64,000 bases of DNA, taken from assembly GCF_014633365.1 (NCBI RefSeq), contig NC_068340.1, positions 37,286,328-37,350,327 on the forward strand. Direction: 5' to 3'. Position numbers and translations under genes: made by a program. Within the stretch, counting starts at the first letter, position 1; the number at the start of each line of letters is the position of its first letter. Shown in pieces: positions 46,700-57,530 of this stretch. Source of the DNA: Diospyros lotus (Eukaryota; Streptophyta; Magnoliopsida; Ericales; Ebenaceae). The notes under the pieces are model-generated. The model ran no database searches, had not been told where the DNA came from, and saw only the letters and a list, made by a program, of their open reading frames with translations.

Positions 46700-47630
46700 C
46701 CTGGGCCCAGTGCTCCTATTGTAATCATCTTGGTCACACTCAGGAGACTTGTTATCGCTTACATGATCGCCCACCTCAAACAACCAATACTACTAACATA
46801 GTTGTTGGTGCTTCAGAGGGTTAGACATCTATCACACCTAGTGATTCCTCACCAGTGACAATCTTCGAGGGGAAGTATGCTCGATTCCTTCAATTTCGGG
46901 TAGCATAACAAGCCATTTCACTTGTCACATCCTTTGCACACACCAGTAACCCTACTGCTTACTTTACTAAGTCCTCATCTTCTCTTGGCCCATGGATCTT
47001 TGACTCCGATGCCACTAATCACATGTCTGATAATCATTCTCTACTATCTCATATTCAAACTTTGAAGTCTATACCTCCCATTACATAGGCCGATGGCTCT
47101 CACGCCTCAGTCACGAGTATCGGCACTATATCACTCCTTCATATTTTACCATTGTCATTTGTTTTACATTTACTACAGTGTTTCTTTAATTTACTTTCTA
47201 TTAGTCAACTCACTCGCAGTCTTAATTGCTCTATAATTTTTTTGTCTGATTCTATTCTTGTTCAAGATCGAAGAACAAGGCGGACGATTGGCACAGGGTT
47301 TGAGTCTCACGAACTCTACTATCTATCTCCCCCTGCTTCATCAGTGGCATGCACAATGACTGCTTCCCCACTACAGGTCCATTGTCAATTGGGGCACCCA
47401 TCCTCAAGAAGATGGTTCCCAGTCTCTCCACTATTTCTTTTCTCCACTATTTCTTCCTTAAAGTGTGAGTCTTGTCAACTAGGGAAACATAGTCGTAGTT
47501 CTCTCTGAGCAAAGTTAATAAACGTGTTAGTTCTCCATTTTTAGTGGTCCCTTCGAATGTATGAGATCTCGGTTGTGTCAATTCAAAAGAAGGTTTTTGT
47601 TATTTATAATGAAAACCTGTTCAGAATTAT
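46700..47630 (+). pseudogene. Copia E zinc knuckle, protease and start of integrase
   Basis: The CCHC knuckle CSYCNHLGHTQETC at 46711-46752 is complete. The protease motif reads FDSDATNHMSDN at about 46999-47034, with Asp in place of the Gly of DSG. The GAG-pre-integrase and HHCC region follow in the frame open at 47152-47508 (ELYYLSPPAS, HCQLGHPSSRRW, CESCQLGKHSR). The sequence is then interrupted at 47630 by element F. Confidence 0.85.
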
Positions 47631-48034
47631 TGTTATGTCCCTAGGAGGATTACAAGGGTAATATTGTGATAGGGATATAATAAAAGGGTAATATTGTAAT
47701 ATGCTTATATTAGTTTGTTAGGAGATATTTTAGTTAGTGGTTAGAAGCACATGGGTGCTGTTATGCAATTAACTAGAAGGTGATAATGCCTATAAAAGGC
47801 CGTTGTAAATAGAGGAATGGATATGCTGATTTTGATAATTGAATTCTCAATTCTCTCCCAAAATTTCTCTCCAATCTCTTTCTCTCATTCATCTGCCATT
47901 CTCCCTCAATTCTCTCTAATTTCTCCCCCCATTCTTCTTCAATTTCCCTTCTATACATTTTGTACTTGACCTTAACTATATCGGACTCTTCCGATTTTCA
48001 TTCTAGTCCTAGGCTGAACCCTAGGACCATGACA
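47631..48034 (+). repeat. 5' LTR of element F
   Basis: 404 bp with a TATA-like CTATAAAAGG at about 47791 and a TC-rich downstream part. It is very similar to 50557-50959. Confidence 0.92.
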
Positions 48035-50292
48035 AATTGATATCAGAGTATCATTCCTCGGCTTTGAATTCATCAATTTTAGTAGTGAATTGAGGCAGAT
48101 ACGACTTGGCAAAGAGAGTTGATCAGTTCACAATGTGAAATTCCAGGGATATGAGCAACTGTCAAGGAGCTTCAAAGGAATCAATCAGTCAACAAGTCTG
48201 ATCTGATTCCTAAGGAACCAAGGACGGATCGTCACCAAGCGAGGTGTTCCTAAGAATATATTGAGACGAATTTGAAGGATGGTAACAGAGCCAAATGAAG
48301 AAGGCACGGGACCTGACGATCACATATCGTTTCAACTTCAGGCGACACAGAGTGAGAGAGTGAGTGATCAGATCTGAAGGTTTTGATCTATAGTGATCCA
48401 CAGTGATTTTTACAATTGGCGGGGACTAACATGTGAAGGTGAAACCAATTCCAGTGGCCCAACCGAGTACACGTTGGTTGTTAGGCGAAGTACATCCAGT
48501 AGCAAATTTGGAATGGGAGAGCCTCTCTCAGATTGAATTTCAAAGTTGGAGCAATTTCGATAAATTACAAGACTGAGCCAACAGTCACGACCAGTACAAA
48601 GTGATTGGGTGGGTCGCGATCATCGCAAATCGAGATTGACGACGGATAAATTGAGCTTTTGATCTAATTCTGAAGGTGTCTGCTGGACAGAAATTAGGCT
48701 CAGCGTTCGGGAGGAGGACTTCGATGGTGATTGAGCTAAGAGAATTCCAATTGATTTTTGGGATATTGTTGCCGATGTGGTTGTCGAATAGGGAAGGCAA
48801 AGCAGGTTAGTCAATCTAAATTTATGTTTAATTTTTAGAAACGACTTGTAGAAACTGGTGGAACAGGCCAACGATTATTGGCCATGATTTCCGGCAAGCT
48901 GGGTGAACTCACTTATCAGATCCATTGAAGCCACGCCAACTGATTTACGAAGGTGACAGAAGGTGAAATCGGATCTGTTGTTCAGTTTGTTGTTCAGCTG
49001 TTCACTTATCAGCTGTTCAATTTGCTGGAGAATTGAAGATCACTAACTGTGGTCAGGTGATTGCTTGCCCTGGGCGACTATTGTGAAGCATAAGAGCACG
49101 TGGATTGCAGCTATTTTTGAGGTTGGGCAGCGTGGGTTTGCAAGCCGAAGCAGATTTGGCAGAATTGGAAGCCAATTCATAAACTACCGCAGCTATCAAA
49201 TTCTCAATTCTGGAGAATTCTATTAGTTGTAGCACAATCGAGCAAGGGAGGTGAGCAACCCAGGCAATTCCATCAATGAATTCTAGCTATCTGGGAATTT
49301 CGACGAGTGGAAGGAATATGCTTGACTCCCAGCAATTTCTTAATGGTTGAGCTTGGATTTTGGAAGTGCAATTGAGTGGTTGGATAAGGCGAGTCCGACG
49401 GCAATTCCAACAGATATAGGGAATCATTCTAGCAGGTGAGTCAAGAGAATATAAGGTTGATCAAGTCACTGTAATTATGCGACTGCTTCCGCTGCTACAA
49501 CAGAGTTGACCTTGAAGTAGAATAGTGGCTGCAATTTGCCACTTAGTGGATCACTTCTAGAGGTGACTAGGTGCGGCAATTACAGAAGGGAAGTGTGGGA
49601 ATTATGATGGAAAGAGTTGCAGTTTCTTGGCCTATTGCTTTTCCAGCCAATGAGATTTCGACCAGGAGGAGTAGTGCATGAAGGAGATCAGTGGAGCCTC
49701 AATTGCAGCGAAACAGTGCTGCAATTTTAGTGGGATGTCCTACTTGGCAGGTTTTGGGAAGTAGTGCCTACGTCAAGCAATTAGATCCTCAATGGCGGCA
49801 GAAAAATGCTGCATTTTAAGTTGACCAGAAGCATCAAACATGGGGAAAGAATTTTGAGAAAGAGATTAGCTGAGGGGACAACGAAACAAGAAGTGGGATT
49901 CATGAAACGTGCGAGGAAATTGGTTGTATGTTTCGCGAGAAGCTACAAGAGTTTGTGATGATACTGACTAAGAAGTATCATTACAACTTCCTGGCAAAAT
50001 ATTTCGACGATTATTGCGAGAGTTTCAATAAAGAGGAATTCCTTGGAGTGGAGTTCCTAATGATAAGGTTCCATTGCCTATGGTTTTGGATAATGCTGAG
50101 GATTCCTTAGCTAATGATAAGGCGAAGACAGCACCAGCAAGAGGAAGTCACACTGATCCTAAATGGTGTCACCATGCTGCTATCGAGAGTTTGGCTGAGA
50201 AGAACCAAGCTACTGTTGCTTTGTTCATTGTTGCTACAGTTGACCGATTAGAATTTCTGCCACCCTTGTTGAAGGGAGGATTGAAAATTGGA
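48035..50292 (+). other. Interior of element F, unassigned
   Basis: No gag or pol motifs were found. The sequence is rich in short GGTGA/AATTCCA words. The last open stretch, up to 50334, includes a piece at about 50161-50285 (HHAAIESLAEKNQATVALF...VDRLEFLPPLL) that weakly recalls ribosomal protein eL8, but I do not assert this. Confidence 0.5.
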
Positions 50293-50469
50293 ATTGATGT
50301 TGTAGCCCAGGAGGTTGTAAGTGGTGCCATGTAAGGAATTAATGGTACAGTGTTTGCTTATGGTGTTATTAGCGGGAAGACTCATACCATGCATAGAGAG
50401 CAAAAGTCACCCGGAATCATTCCATTGGCAGTAAAGGATGTCTTCAAAATTTCTCCATCTAAGTTGTGA
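50293..50469 (+). pseudogene. Kinesin motor-domain fragment (P-loop region)
   Basis: The frame reads IDVVAQEVVSGAM, a TAA stop (50332-50334), then GINGTVFAYGVISGKTHTMH and EQKSPGIIPLAVKDVF. This matches the ATP-binding P-loop block of plant kinesins, especially the kinesin-7 type (GINGTVFAYGVTSSGKTHTM...EQKSPGIIPLAVKDVF). Compared with the family, one residue is missing in the P-loop. The match ends abruptly after KDVF, and a stop follows at 50467. At about 55 codons it is non-functional. It is in the same orientation as element F. Confidence 0.85.
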
Positions 50470-50556
50470 GGAAAAGGGGAAAAAAAAAAAAACATAATGG
50501 AAGCCGTGAAGGTTTGGCATGTCATGGGGACAAGACATGTTTCAAGGCAAGGAAAT

Positions 50557-50959
50557 TGTCATGCCCCTAGGAGGATTAAAAGGATAATATTGTGATATGG
50601 ATATAATAAAGAGGTAATATTGTAATAGGCTTATATTAGTTTGTTAGGAGATATTTTAATTAGTGGTTAGAAGCACATGAGTGATGTTATGCAATTAGCT
50701 AGAAGGTGATAATGCCTATAAAAGGCCATTGTAAACAGAGGAATGGATATGCTGATTTTGATAATTGAATTCTCAATTCTCTCCCAAGATTTCTCTCCAA
50801 TCTCTCTCTTTCTCTCGTTGCCACTCTCCCTTAATTCTCTCTAATTTCTCCTCCCATTCTTCTTCAATTTCCTTTTTATACATTCTGTTCTTGACCTTAA
50901 CTATATCGGACTCTTCCGATTTCCATTCTAGTCCTAGGCTAAACCCTAGGACCATGACA
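50557..50959 (+). repeat. 3' LTR of element F
   Basis: 403 bp, TGTCATGCCCCTAGG...CATGACA, flanked on the right by ATTAT. Confidence 0.92.
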
Positions 50960-50964
50960 ATTAT

Positions 50965-51790
50965 TTTCTGTTTTCACTACATTTTATGCTAAAATTAAAA
51001 CTCAGTTTAATATGTCTATCTGTGTTCTTCGTATTGATAATGCTCTTGAATATCTATCATCACCATTTAAATCCTATATGTCATCCAATGGGATTCTTCA
51101 CCAAACTTCGTGTCCTGGAATCCTACAACAAAATGGGGTGGTTGAATGAAATAATCGTCATTTAATTGAGACCGTTCGCACGCTTCTTCTTCATATGCAT
51201 GTTCCAATTCAATACTAGGATGATGTTATCTTAATTGCCTATTACTTAATCAGTGATAGAGTCAGATTGCCCTCGATCAGGGTGTATTGTATCAAAATCA
51301 TGGACACAACCAGATTATAGGATATACAGATGTTGATTGGGCAAGATCTCCTAGTGACAGGCGATCCACATCTGGATACTATGTATGTGTGGGTGAAAAC
51401 CTAATCTATTAGAAAAGTAAGAAACAAATTGTTGTCGCTAGGTCCAATGCATAAGCTGAATATAGGGCAATGGTTGTAACAACATATGAACTAATGTGGC
51501 TAAAATAATTAATTGAGGAGTTAGGAGTTACGCAGGTCAAATCTATACAATTGTTTTGTGACAATCAGGCTGCAATGCATATTGCTTCTAATCCTATGTT
51601 TCATGAGAGAACCAAGCATATTGAAGTTGATTGCCACTTTGTTAGAGAAAATGTGTTCTCTAGGGATGTAGTTACAACATATGTGAGTTCCAGCAATCAG
51701 TTAGCTTATTTGATCACCAAGTCACTTAGATGTTCTCGTGTGAATTACATTTGTACCAAACTGGGCATGATCAATATATATGCTCTAGCT
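50965..51790 (+). pseudogene. Copia E integrase core joined to RNase H (RT deleted)
   Basis: Integrase text IDNALEYLSSPFKSYMSSNG and QQNGVVE (Glu of the catalytic triad) runs to about 51250. It then jumps to RNase H text: GYTDVDWARSPSDRRSTSGY from about 51319, SKKQIVVARSNA, and, in the open frame 51551-51793, LFCDNQAAMHIASNP and HIEVDCHFVRE. The whole RT domain (about 1.5-2 kb in relatives) is missing at about 51255-51290. Stops are present. Confidence 0.85.
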
Positions 51791-51800
51791 TGAGGGGAAG

Positions 51801-51912
51801 TGTTAAATAAGATAAGTAATGAGTATTAGCGTAATTAACTTAAAATACTTATATATATAAATATTCTCTTGTGTTATACACTTTTGGTAGAATACACATT
51901 ATTTTATTCGCA
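51801..51912 (+). repeat. 3' LTR of copia E
   Basis: 112 bp, starting directly after the TTGAGGGGAAG purine tract. Confidence 0.92.
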
Positions 51913-51917
51913 AGTAT

Positions 51918-52567
51918 CAAAAGATCGATAAAGAAAGGCCCAACATAAAACAAACCAGGATAGCAAATCTAGACCACAAGTCTCAGCGAGAAGATTTGGA
52001 TCAATCGGGTCTGGGCTAAATAGATTGACGAGTATGATCTGATCTAAATGGATTAGATATGGGCGAATTTGGGTCGGGATCTGTTAGATCCAAGCAGATC
52101 CGGACAAGCAAAGGTCGAAAGACATATGGCTATGGCGAACTCATTGACGATGATGGTACATGACCGCTGAAGAAGGCGAATAGACAAAATCGTCTGCAAT
52201 CAAAGAAGGAAGTTGGCAACCAAAAAGACAAATAGTCAATGGCAATGACATGGCATTAGAGTCGTATTCAACAATGGAACAAAGCACAAAGGAGGACAAC
52301 AGTTGGTTGCGATGGCAGCTAAAGATGAACAGGCAACTAGAGAAGATGAAGGTGAACCGATTATCGATCGTGTCAATCAGAAAACTCATGATGGTCAGTC
52401 GATGGTGAAGGCGAAAGGACAGTCAATCCGTGGCAATGAACAGGTAGGTAGGTGACGGTGGCGGCGACAAGAAACCCTAGGTGATGAAGAAGATGAAGGG
52501 ATTTAGTTCTAACAGCAAAGATTTACCAAGATGCTAATGATTTGATCTAACGGTTTTGATATCAATT
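51918..52567 (-). other. Leader/internal part of element I, noncoding
   Basis: G/A-rich sequence between copia E and the right LTR of element I. No recognisable domain. A primer-binding-like site on the minus strand is at 52551-52567. Confidence 0.5.
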
Positions 52568-54723
52568 TGTTAGGATTTTGGATCGAAAACAAACCACAAT
52601 TAAACCATGAAACACACAAACGAACACAAAATTTTAATGTGGAAATTAAAATCCAGACAAACAACGAACAAAAGAACAAAGTATCACTAAGATGATATTG
52701 CTAATACAATAGTGATATAGCTATAATAATTCTAAAGTATTGGGTACCTATTTATAGATCTACCACTCATCTAGTCTGTATACAAAAAAAAATTTAAACA
52801 AATTCATATTCTAATCAGAAGATGAGCCCCAAAGAAGATAAATCTGAAAGATAAGATAAATCTTTAATTATAAATGTATCCCAAACATAGTCAAATTTTG
52901 TTATTTTTCTTTTGATAAAATGTTTTAATAATGAAAAACTTCTTTAAAATTTGAAAATGATCAGTAAGATTAATTTATAAAATGCCTAAATGGTTTTGAT
53001 AAAATTGTTGTTCAAAACCTTTATATATTTCATTGATGTTAAAAGGATAAAAGTCCTAAATGTCTTTTCAATGTAAAATCCTTTGTGGGAAATATTTCTT
53101 CTTGGAAAACAACATTATGGCACCAAAGAAAAGTTACTTTCAAATCAAATGAATTGTTGTATGAAATGTGTCAAATTATTTTGCTTTTCGTATTACTTTG
53201 CTGATGAAAAACTTCATGATTACTTATTGATGAAAATCATCACATTGAATATCTTTGATAGAAAATACTTTGATAATGAAAATCTTCATTTTTTATACAA
53301 CAACAAAATATGAATGAGTATATATTCTTGAAAATGGAAAATGAAAAATCCATTTACTGTCCAAGGATGTTGTTTCAATTATTTTGTCAAATCATATAAA
53401 CTCCTTAGTGGTACTTGGAAACTATTCTTTGTCATTCAATATTTATTAATCAAATGAATGAGTATATGAGGTTTGTTGAAAAATTGTTTTAACATTTGTC
53501 TTAACCTCTTTTTAAAATTCAAGACAAAACTATCGACCCTTTCAAGTCCATCTGTCCACCATTTTGTGCTTTAGTTGTTTGGCCTATTTAAAAGAGTCAA
53601 CAATTTTTTTAAAAGTGTTGACAGTTTTAAGCCGTGGGTGTATAAAAGGCCAAAAACAGTCGATTATTTTAGAAAAAAGTCTATCATTTTTAGCCTTAGG
53701 TGAATGGGTTATGCGAAAACTGTCAACCGTTATTGTGAAATGTCAACCGAGGAATTTTCCACTCTCTATACTTTTCATGTAAGTTCAAAAAGAGTCGACT
53801 GTTCCTTTATAATGTCGAATTTCTCTCAAAAATTGTCGACTTGTTACTTCAAATTGTTGATCGTTTGTTAAAGAAGTCGACCTCTTTTATAAAAGAGTCG
53901 ACTGTTTGTCCAAAGCCATTATATGCTTCAAATTTCTGAAGAAAACTGTCAATCAGTTTGGATAAATTGTCGACCGTTTCTTTCACTGATATATTATAAC
54001 AACTAGTTTTTGCAGACTCTAAAAGTCTCCAATGGCTCTTAATGGCCAGTTTTCTTCAATGCTTGGGAGAAACCTATAAATACCACACCAAGGATGTACT
54101 AGAGAGGGTAATGAATGAAAATGAAGTGATAAGAGCATACAATTGTATTCATTCTTCTCATTAGTACTCATACTTTCATTTTTTTCTCAAAAGGTTATAG
54201 ATATCATTTGTATTATTTTGTTTTAGCTATTGTATCTTTATTTGAGACACATTGTAATTGAGAGTTTATACCTCTCAAATCATCTCATTGTAATTGCTTT
54301 TGTATATTGACTAACAGTATTGCTAAAAGGCCTACTTGGTGCACGTAGGAGGTTGTATATTGCCTATCTAATTGCTAGAGGACATACTTGAGTTCAAGTA
54401 GGAGATTTTAGTGAATTTGAAAATCCTTGATGAGAAGTTAAGATAGTGGAGTAGGCCGATTGAGCCGGACCACTATAAATCCCTTGTGCTGTTTTTTGTT
54501 CTTTGTTTTCTAATTTTTCAAACTTTGCAAAACATTATTTTACATTTACTGTTCTATTGCACTAAAACTTTTTTTCAAACAAAAAATTTGTAAATCTCAT
54601 CTCAATTTTTAAAACAACCAATTCACCTTCCTCTTGAGTGTGAGATGTCATTGTTTACACAAAACTAACAAATTTGACATTCTAATCATAGTCAAATTTG
54701 AATTTTGAGTTATAATTATAACA
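52568..54723 (-). repeat. 5' LTR of element I, interrupted by a solo LTR
   Basis: 52568-52898 and 54671-54723 together match the left LTR 26444-26858. The inserted segment 52899-54670 separates them. Confidence 0.78.
52899..54670 (+). repeat. Solo LTR, Sirevirus (copia SIRE/Maximus) type
   Basis: Starts TGTTATTTTTC and ends AAAACTAACA, with a perfect 5-bp target duplication AATTT (52894-52898 and 54671-54675). Length is 1772 bp. Near its end, GTGGAGTAGGCCGATTGAGC, CCACTATAAATCCCTTGTG and CAATTCACCTTCCTCTTGAG are the characteristic U5 words of Sirevirus LTRs. A GTCGAC/GTCAACTGTT-type motif recurs around 53620-53990. There is no coding content. Confidence 0.85.
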
Positions 54724-54728
54724 CTTGT

Positions 54729-55941
54729 AGGTAGATAATAGCAGTTGAAATTACATGTATTAATAATGATGACAACAAATAGGTACACTTGAAATTACTT
54801 ATATTACTAAAGATAATATTATATATTTTTTAATCATTTAATATGTAGCTCTAATAATAATAAATTACCACTAAAGATATAATTAGTAAAGCAAGTAAAT
54901 AGAACATATGTTTGTTGCATATCTAATTTTATTTTTAGCGATAATTATTATTATCAGAGATTACTAGACAAACTTTGATTATTGAATTTGAATATTAAAA
55001 TTTGATGAGAGTAATTGGGATTACGTTTTCCTTTTATATATATATATATTTTGATTATGCATCACAGGCTTTGTAGTGTCTGCGTAGCCTGACGATTAGT
55101 ATCATATCAAATAAGCCTCCACATAGCACCAAGTAAGAGCACTCAACCAGGAGTTCAAATTGTTGGATCTTTCTTTGGAAATCACATCCACATCCTTCCA
55201 TCTGGGCATTATCTTCAACAGACAAATCAATAGGACTCCTCTCTCTATTGGAAGGGAACCACCCTCGCTATGGAAATAGTTTACAAATCCAAATCAGCTA
55301 AAGCATACATCTTATAAGAAACATGGTCCTTGGCAGAAGAACGCCAATTGGAATGGGATGACAATCGCTCCATTGGTCAATTGTCGCCGTTCTGGACTTC
55401 AAATTATTTAAACACCTTTACTTAGTAGATGCTGCTTCAAACATGCCCGCCCACCCCCCCCCCCCCCCCCCCGGCCCCCTCAACGAAGCAACATCATGGC
55501 TCATAAATCTATTACCTGGTATTACTGAACTGAATTTGTGGGAACTCATCCCGTCCACAACTCTCTCTCTCTATCTGGATTAACCAACTTGTGGAGGAAG
55601 TCCCCTAGCTAGACCCTAAAGTCTCTAAAGGCTATTTCATTCCTCTATCGTATTTCTTTTGTAATCCATTTCCAATTTAATGAGCAAAACAATATATATA
55701 TATATATATTATAGTTGTCAAAGGCAGGTCGCATCACCACTGAGGCACAACACCATGCATGGGGCACTGCTATGCGCACAAGGCGCAAGTCTCATTCAAG
55801 GTGCATCGCACACGCCTCATAATCCTTGTATATATAAGTTAATCGAAACCCTTCTTATCCATTATGTCATCTTAGATCTTTTTTTTTTTTGTTTTTTTTT
55901 TTTTTCTATTTGATTGCATGTTCTTATATATTAGTAAGAAA
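54729..55941. other. Intergenic, no gene seen
   Basis: AT-rich, then mixed sequence from about 55070 to 55680 that may be a gene or element relic but has no recognisable frame. A poly-C run lies at about 55455-55482 and a TA run at 55692-55710. From 55711 the text TAGTTGTCAAAGGCAGGTCGC plus GGCGCAAG words resembles one end of a hAT-like element; no matching other end was found. Confidence 0.45.
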
Positions 55942-56774
55942 TAGAGATCTCAAATAGATCGGGTAGTCTTACTGAGTTCGTGAGGGTCCATGATGAGTCA
56001 CGCCTAACTCAACTTATAATTATAACATGTCAGACTCAAGTCAAGTCTGTAGGCCTGTAGAGCTTGTGGGCTCAACTCATTGGGCCGAGTGAAATTTTTA
56101 TTTTATTAAAAAATTATAAGTAATTTAATTTTGAATTTGAATTTTTTATACTTAATTTAATAACTTTAAATACTTTAAAACCATATAAGTAATGTTATAA
56201 ATTCACAATGAGAATCAATAAATTTTAAATAATTTATATCTCATATCCAATTTTATACTTTTCTATAAGAAATTGTATCTCTTACACAAAAAGCTATAAC
56301 TATTTAAAAATTATAAATATATAAATAAATATATTAGCCATACACAATAGTTGGAGTTCGAATTCAAAATATGATGAAATTTTTATAACTTTAAATAATT
56401 ATAAAATTTAATAAAATGTTTAAAAATGGATTAAAAACTATTAAAAGTTTCAACTTTTAACTTTTTATGTTGTAAATTATTATTTTACAAATAGAATTTG
56501 TATTTTTAGAATATTTTATATATTAGATATTAATTAATTAAATATATTTTTTAAAATTATTTTTAAACTGTTTTAAAAATGAGTCAGCTTAGTAGATTTC
56601 TATTAGATTTGACCCATTAAGGCCTGTGAGCTCGTGCTCAGCTCAATTCAGGAGCTCAATGGGTCAAGCCCTTGGTTTTGTTAATGGGTCGAGGCCAAGC
56701 TTGACTTGACTCATTGAACAAGGGCTAAATGATAGGCTCGAGCATTTAGCCTCAAGTTAGATTTGACATGCCTA
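55942..56774. mobile_element. Candidate hAT-like MITE
   Basis: The left end TAGAGATCTCAAAT and right end ATTTGACATGCCTA form an imperfect inverted repeat of about 14 bp. Flanking octamers GTAAGAAA and GTTAAAAA agree at 6 of 8 positions. Inverted GGGTC/GACCC and GGGCTC/GAGCCC-like words lie near both ends, and the middle is AT-rich and noncoding. Confidence 0.5.
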
Positions 56775-56782
56775 GTTAAAAA

Positions 56783-57060
56783 ACAAATCTAGCAATATAA
56801 GTTGGGAGGTTTGTTAGATCTTCCACTAGAACAGATGGCTACAACAGTAGTAGGGCTAGGCCATCAATGGCTTAGGGATGCTTAGCCGGCAAGATGACAA
56901 TCGAGTTGGTGTTTTTTGGGCATAAATAGGGCATGAGTTTTGCTGAGGAAGAGCACAAAATTGGGCTCTATTTGAAGGGATTCAAGGGTTTAGAGAAGGG
57001 GGTTTTTGTTCTTGTGAGCGTTAGGAAAAGATTGGGAGAAAAGGAGTTGTGTTTCGAGGT
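56783..57060 (+). repeat. Gypsy LTR remnant, left of chromovirus D
   Basis: The segment with CATAAATAGGGCATGAG and AAGAGCACAAAATTGGG resembles the TATA region of the long gypsy-type LTRs at 19300 and 35925. It is cut by element D at 57060 and seems to continue at 62550-63515. Confidence 0.5.
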
Positions 57061-57482
57061 TGTCACAGCATTCATTCCATATCAGCGATCATTTTTATTT
57101 TTGCTGTAATTTGTAGTTTTTACTATGGCATTTACTAGCTATTGTTGTAGTTTCTAGAGAGGTTGTTAGTTGTTTGTTAAAACTTAGCTGGCCACGTGTA
57201 AAGGGGCCTGAATAGGACAAAATATGTTGTTACAACCGTTGGGCAGGAAGGAATCTCTTGTGGCAACGCCTACCCTACTGAGTATATTACCTCCCAACTC
57301 TCTCTTGGAAAGGCATCTGAAATTATATGAGAATTTCTGAGTTCTTCCCTACATCTCTCTGTCTCCCTCTCCCTCTCTAAATTCTTCTAAATTATCTCTT
57401 TTCTTTCTCTTCGTTCTTCTGTGAACCCGTTGCATTCCTCATTCTCACTGGATAAGGAATACCGACATTCATTCTCGTGACA
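57061..57482 (+). repeat. 5' LTR of gypsy D
   Basis: 422 bp; compared with the 3' LTR it has mostly single-base differences and a short indel in the TC-rich part. Confidence 0.93.
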
Positions 57483-57530
57483 AATTGGTATCAGAGCATC
57501 GGTTCTTGGCCGAAGCTATTGGGTGATTGC

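Larger units (their letters stand above)
47631..50959 (+). mobile_element. Non-autonomous LTR element F carrying a kinesin fragment
   Basis: LTRs at 47631-48034 (404 bp) and 50557-50959 (403 bp) start TGT(T/C)ATG(T/C)CCCTAGGAGG and end CATGACA. The target duplication ATTAT (47626-47630 and 50960-50964) is perfect. TTGATATCAGAG at 48037 is the primer-binding site. The 2.5-kb interior has no gag, protease, RT or integrase text that I can see. A host kinesin motor-domain fragment lies at about 50293-50469, just before the 3' LTR. Confidence 0.9.
32228..51912 (+). mobile_element. Ty1/copia element E with very short LTRs, containing nested elements
   Basis: LTRs at 32228-32343 (116 bp) and 51801-51912 (112 bp) begin TGTTAAATAAGATAAG. 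The target duplication AGTAT (32223-32227 and 51913-51917) is perfect. TGGTATTGAGCC after the 5' LTR is the primer-binding site, and TTGAGGGGAAG before the 3' LTR is the polypurine tract. The coding region is split: the leader is interrupted by copia B (32780-45854) and the integrase by element F (47631-50959). The RT region is missing altogether. Confidence 0.92.
26444..54723 (-). mobile_element. Outermost LTR retroelement I (minus strand), host of the nest
   Basis: A diverged LTR at 26444-26858 (+ strand start TGATAGAATTTTAG, end TTATAACA) matches sequence at 52568-52898 plus 54671-54723 (start TGTTAGGATTTTGG, end TTATAACA). The outer flanks are a perfect 5-bp duplication CTTGT (26439-26443 and 54724-54728). 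On the minus strand, AATTGATATCAAAACCG (52551-52567) is a primer-binding-like site just inside the right LTR, and GTCAAAGTGGAG next to the left LTR is purine-rich. After removing nested inserts, the internal part is only about 2 kb (26859-28219, 32173-32227, 51913-52567) with no recognisable gag or pol, so the element was non-autonomous or deleted. Confidence 0.8.

Noticed and set aside
50341..50469. Kinesin fragment as a working gene
   Set aside because: Only about 55 codons, with an in-frame stop and a shortened P-loop; kept as a captured fragment.
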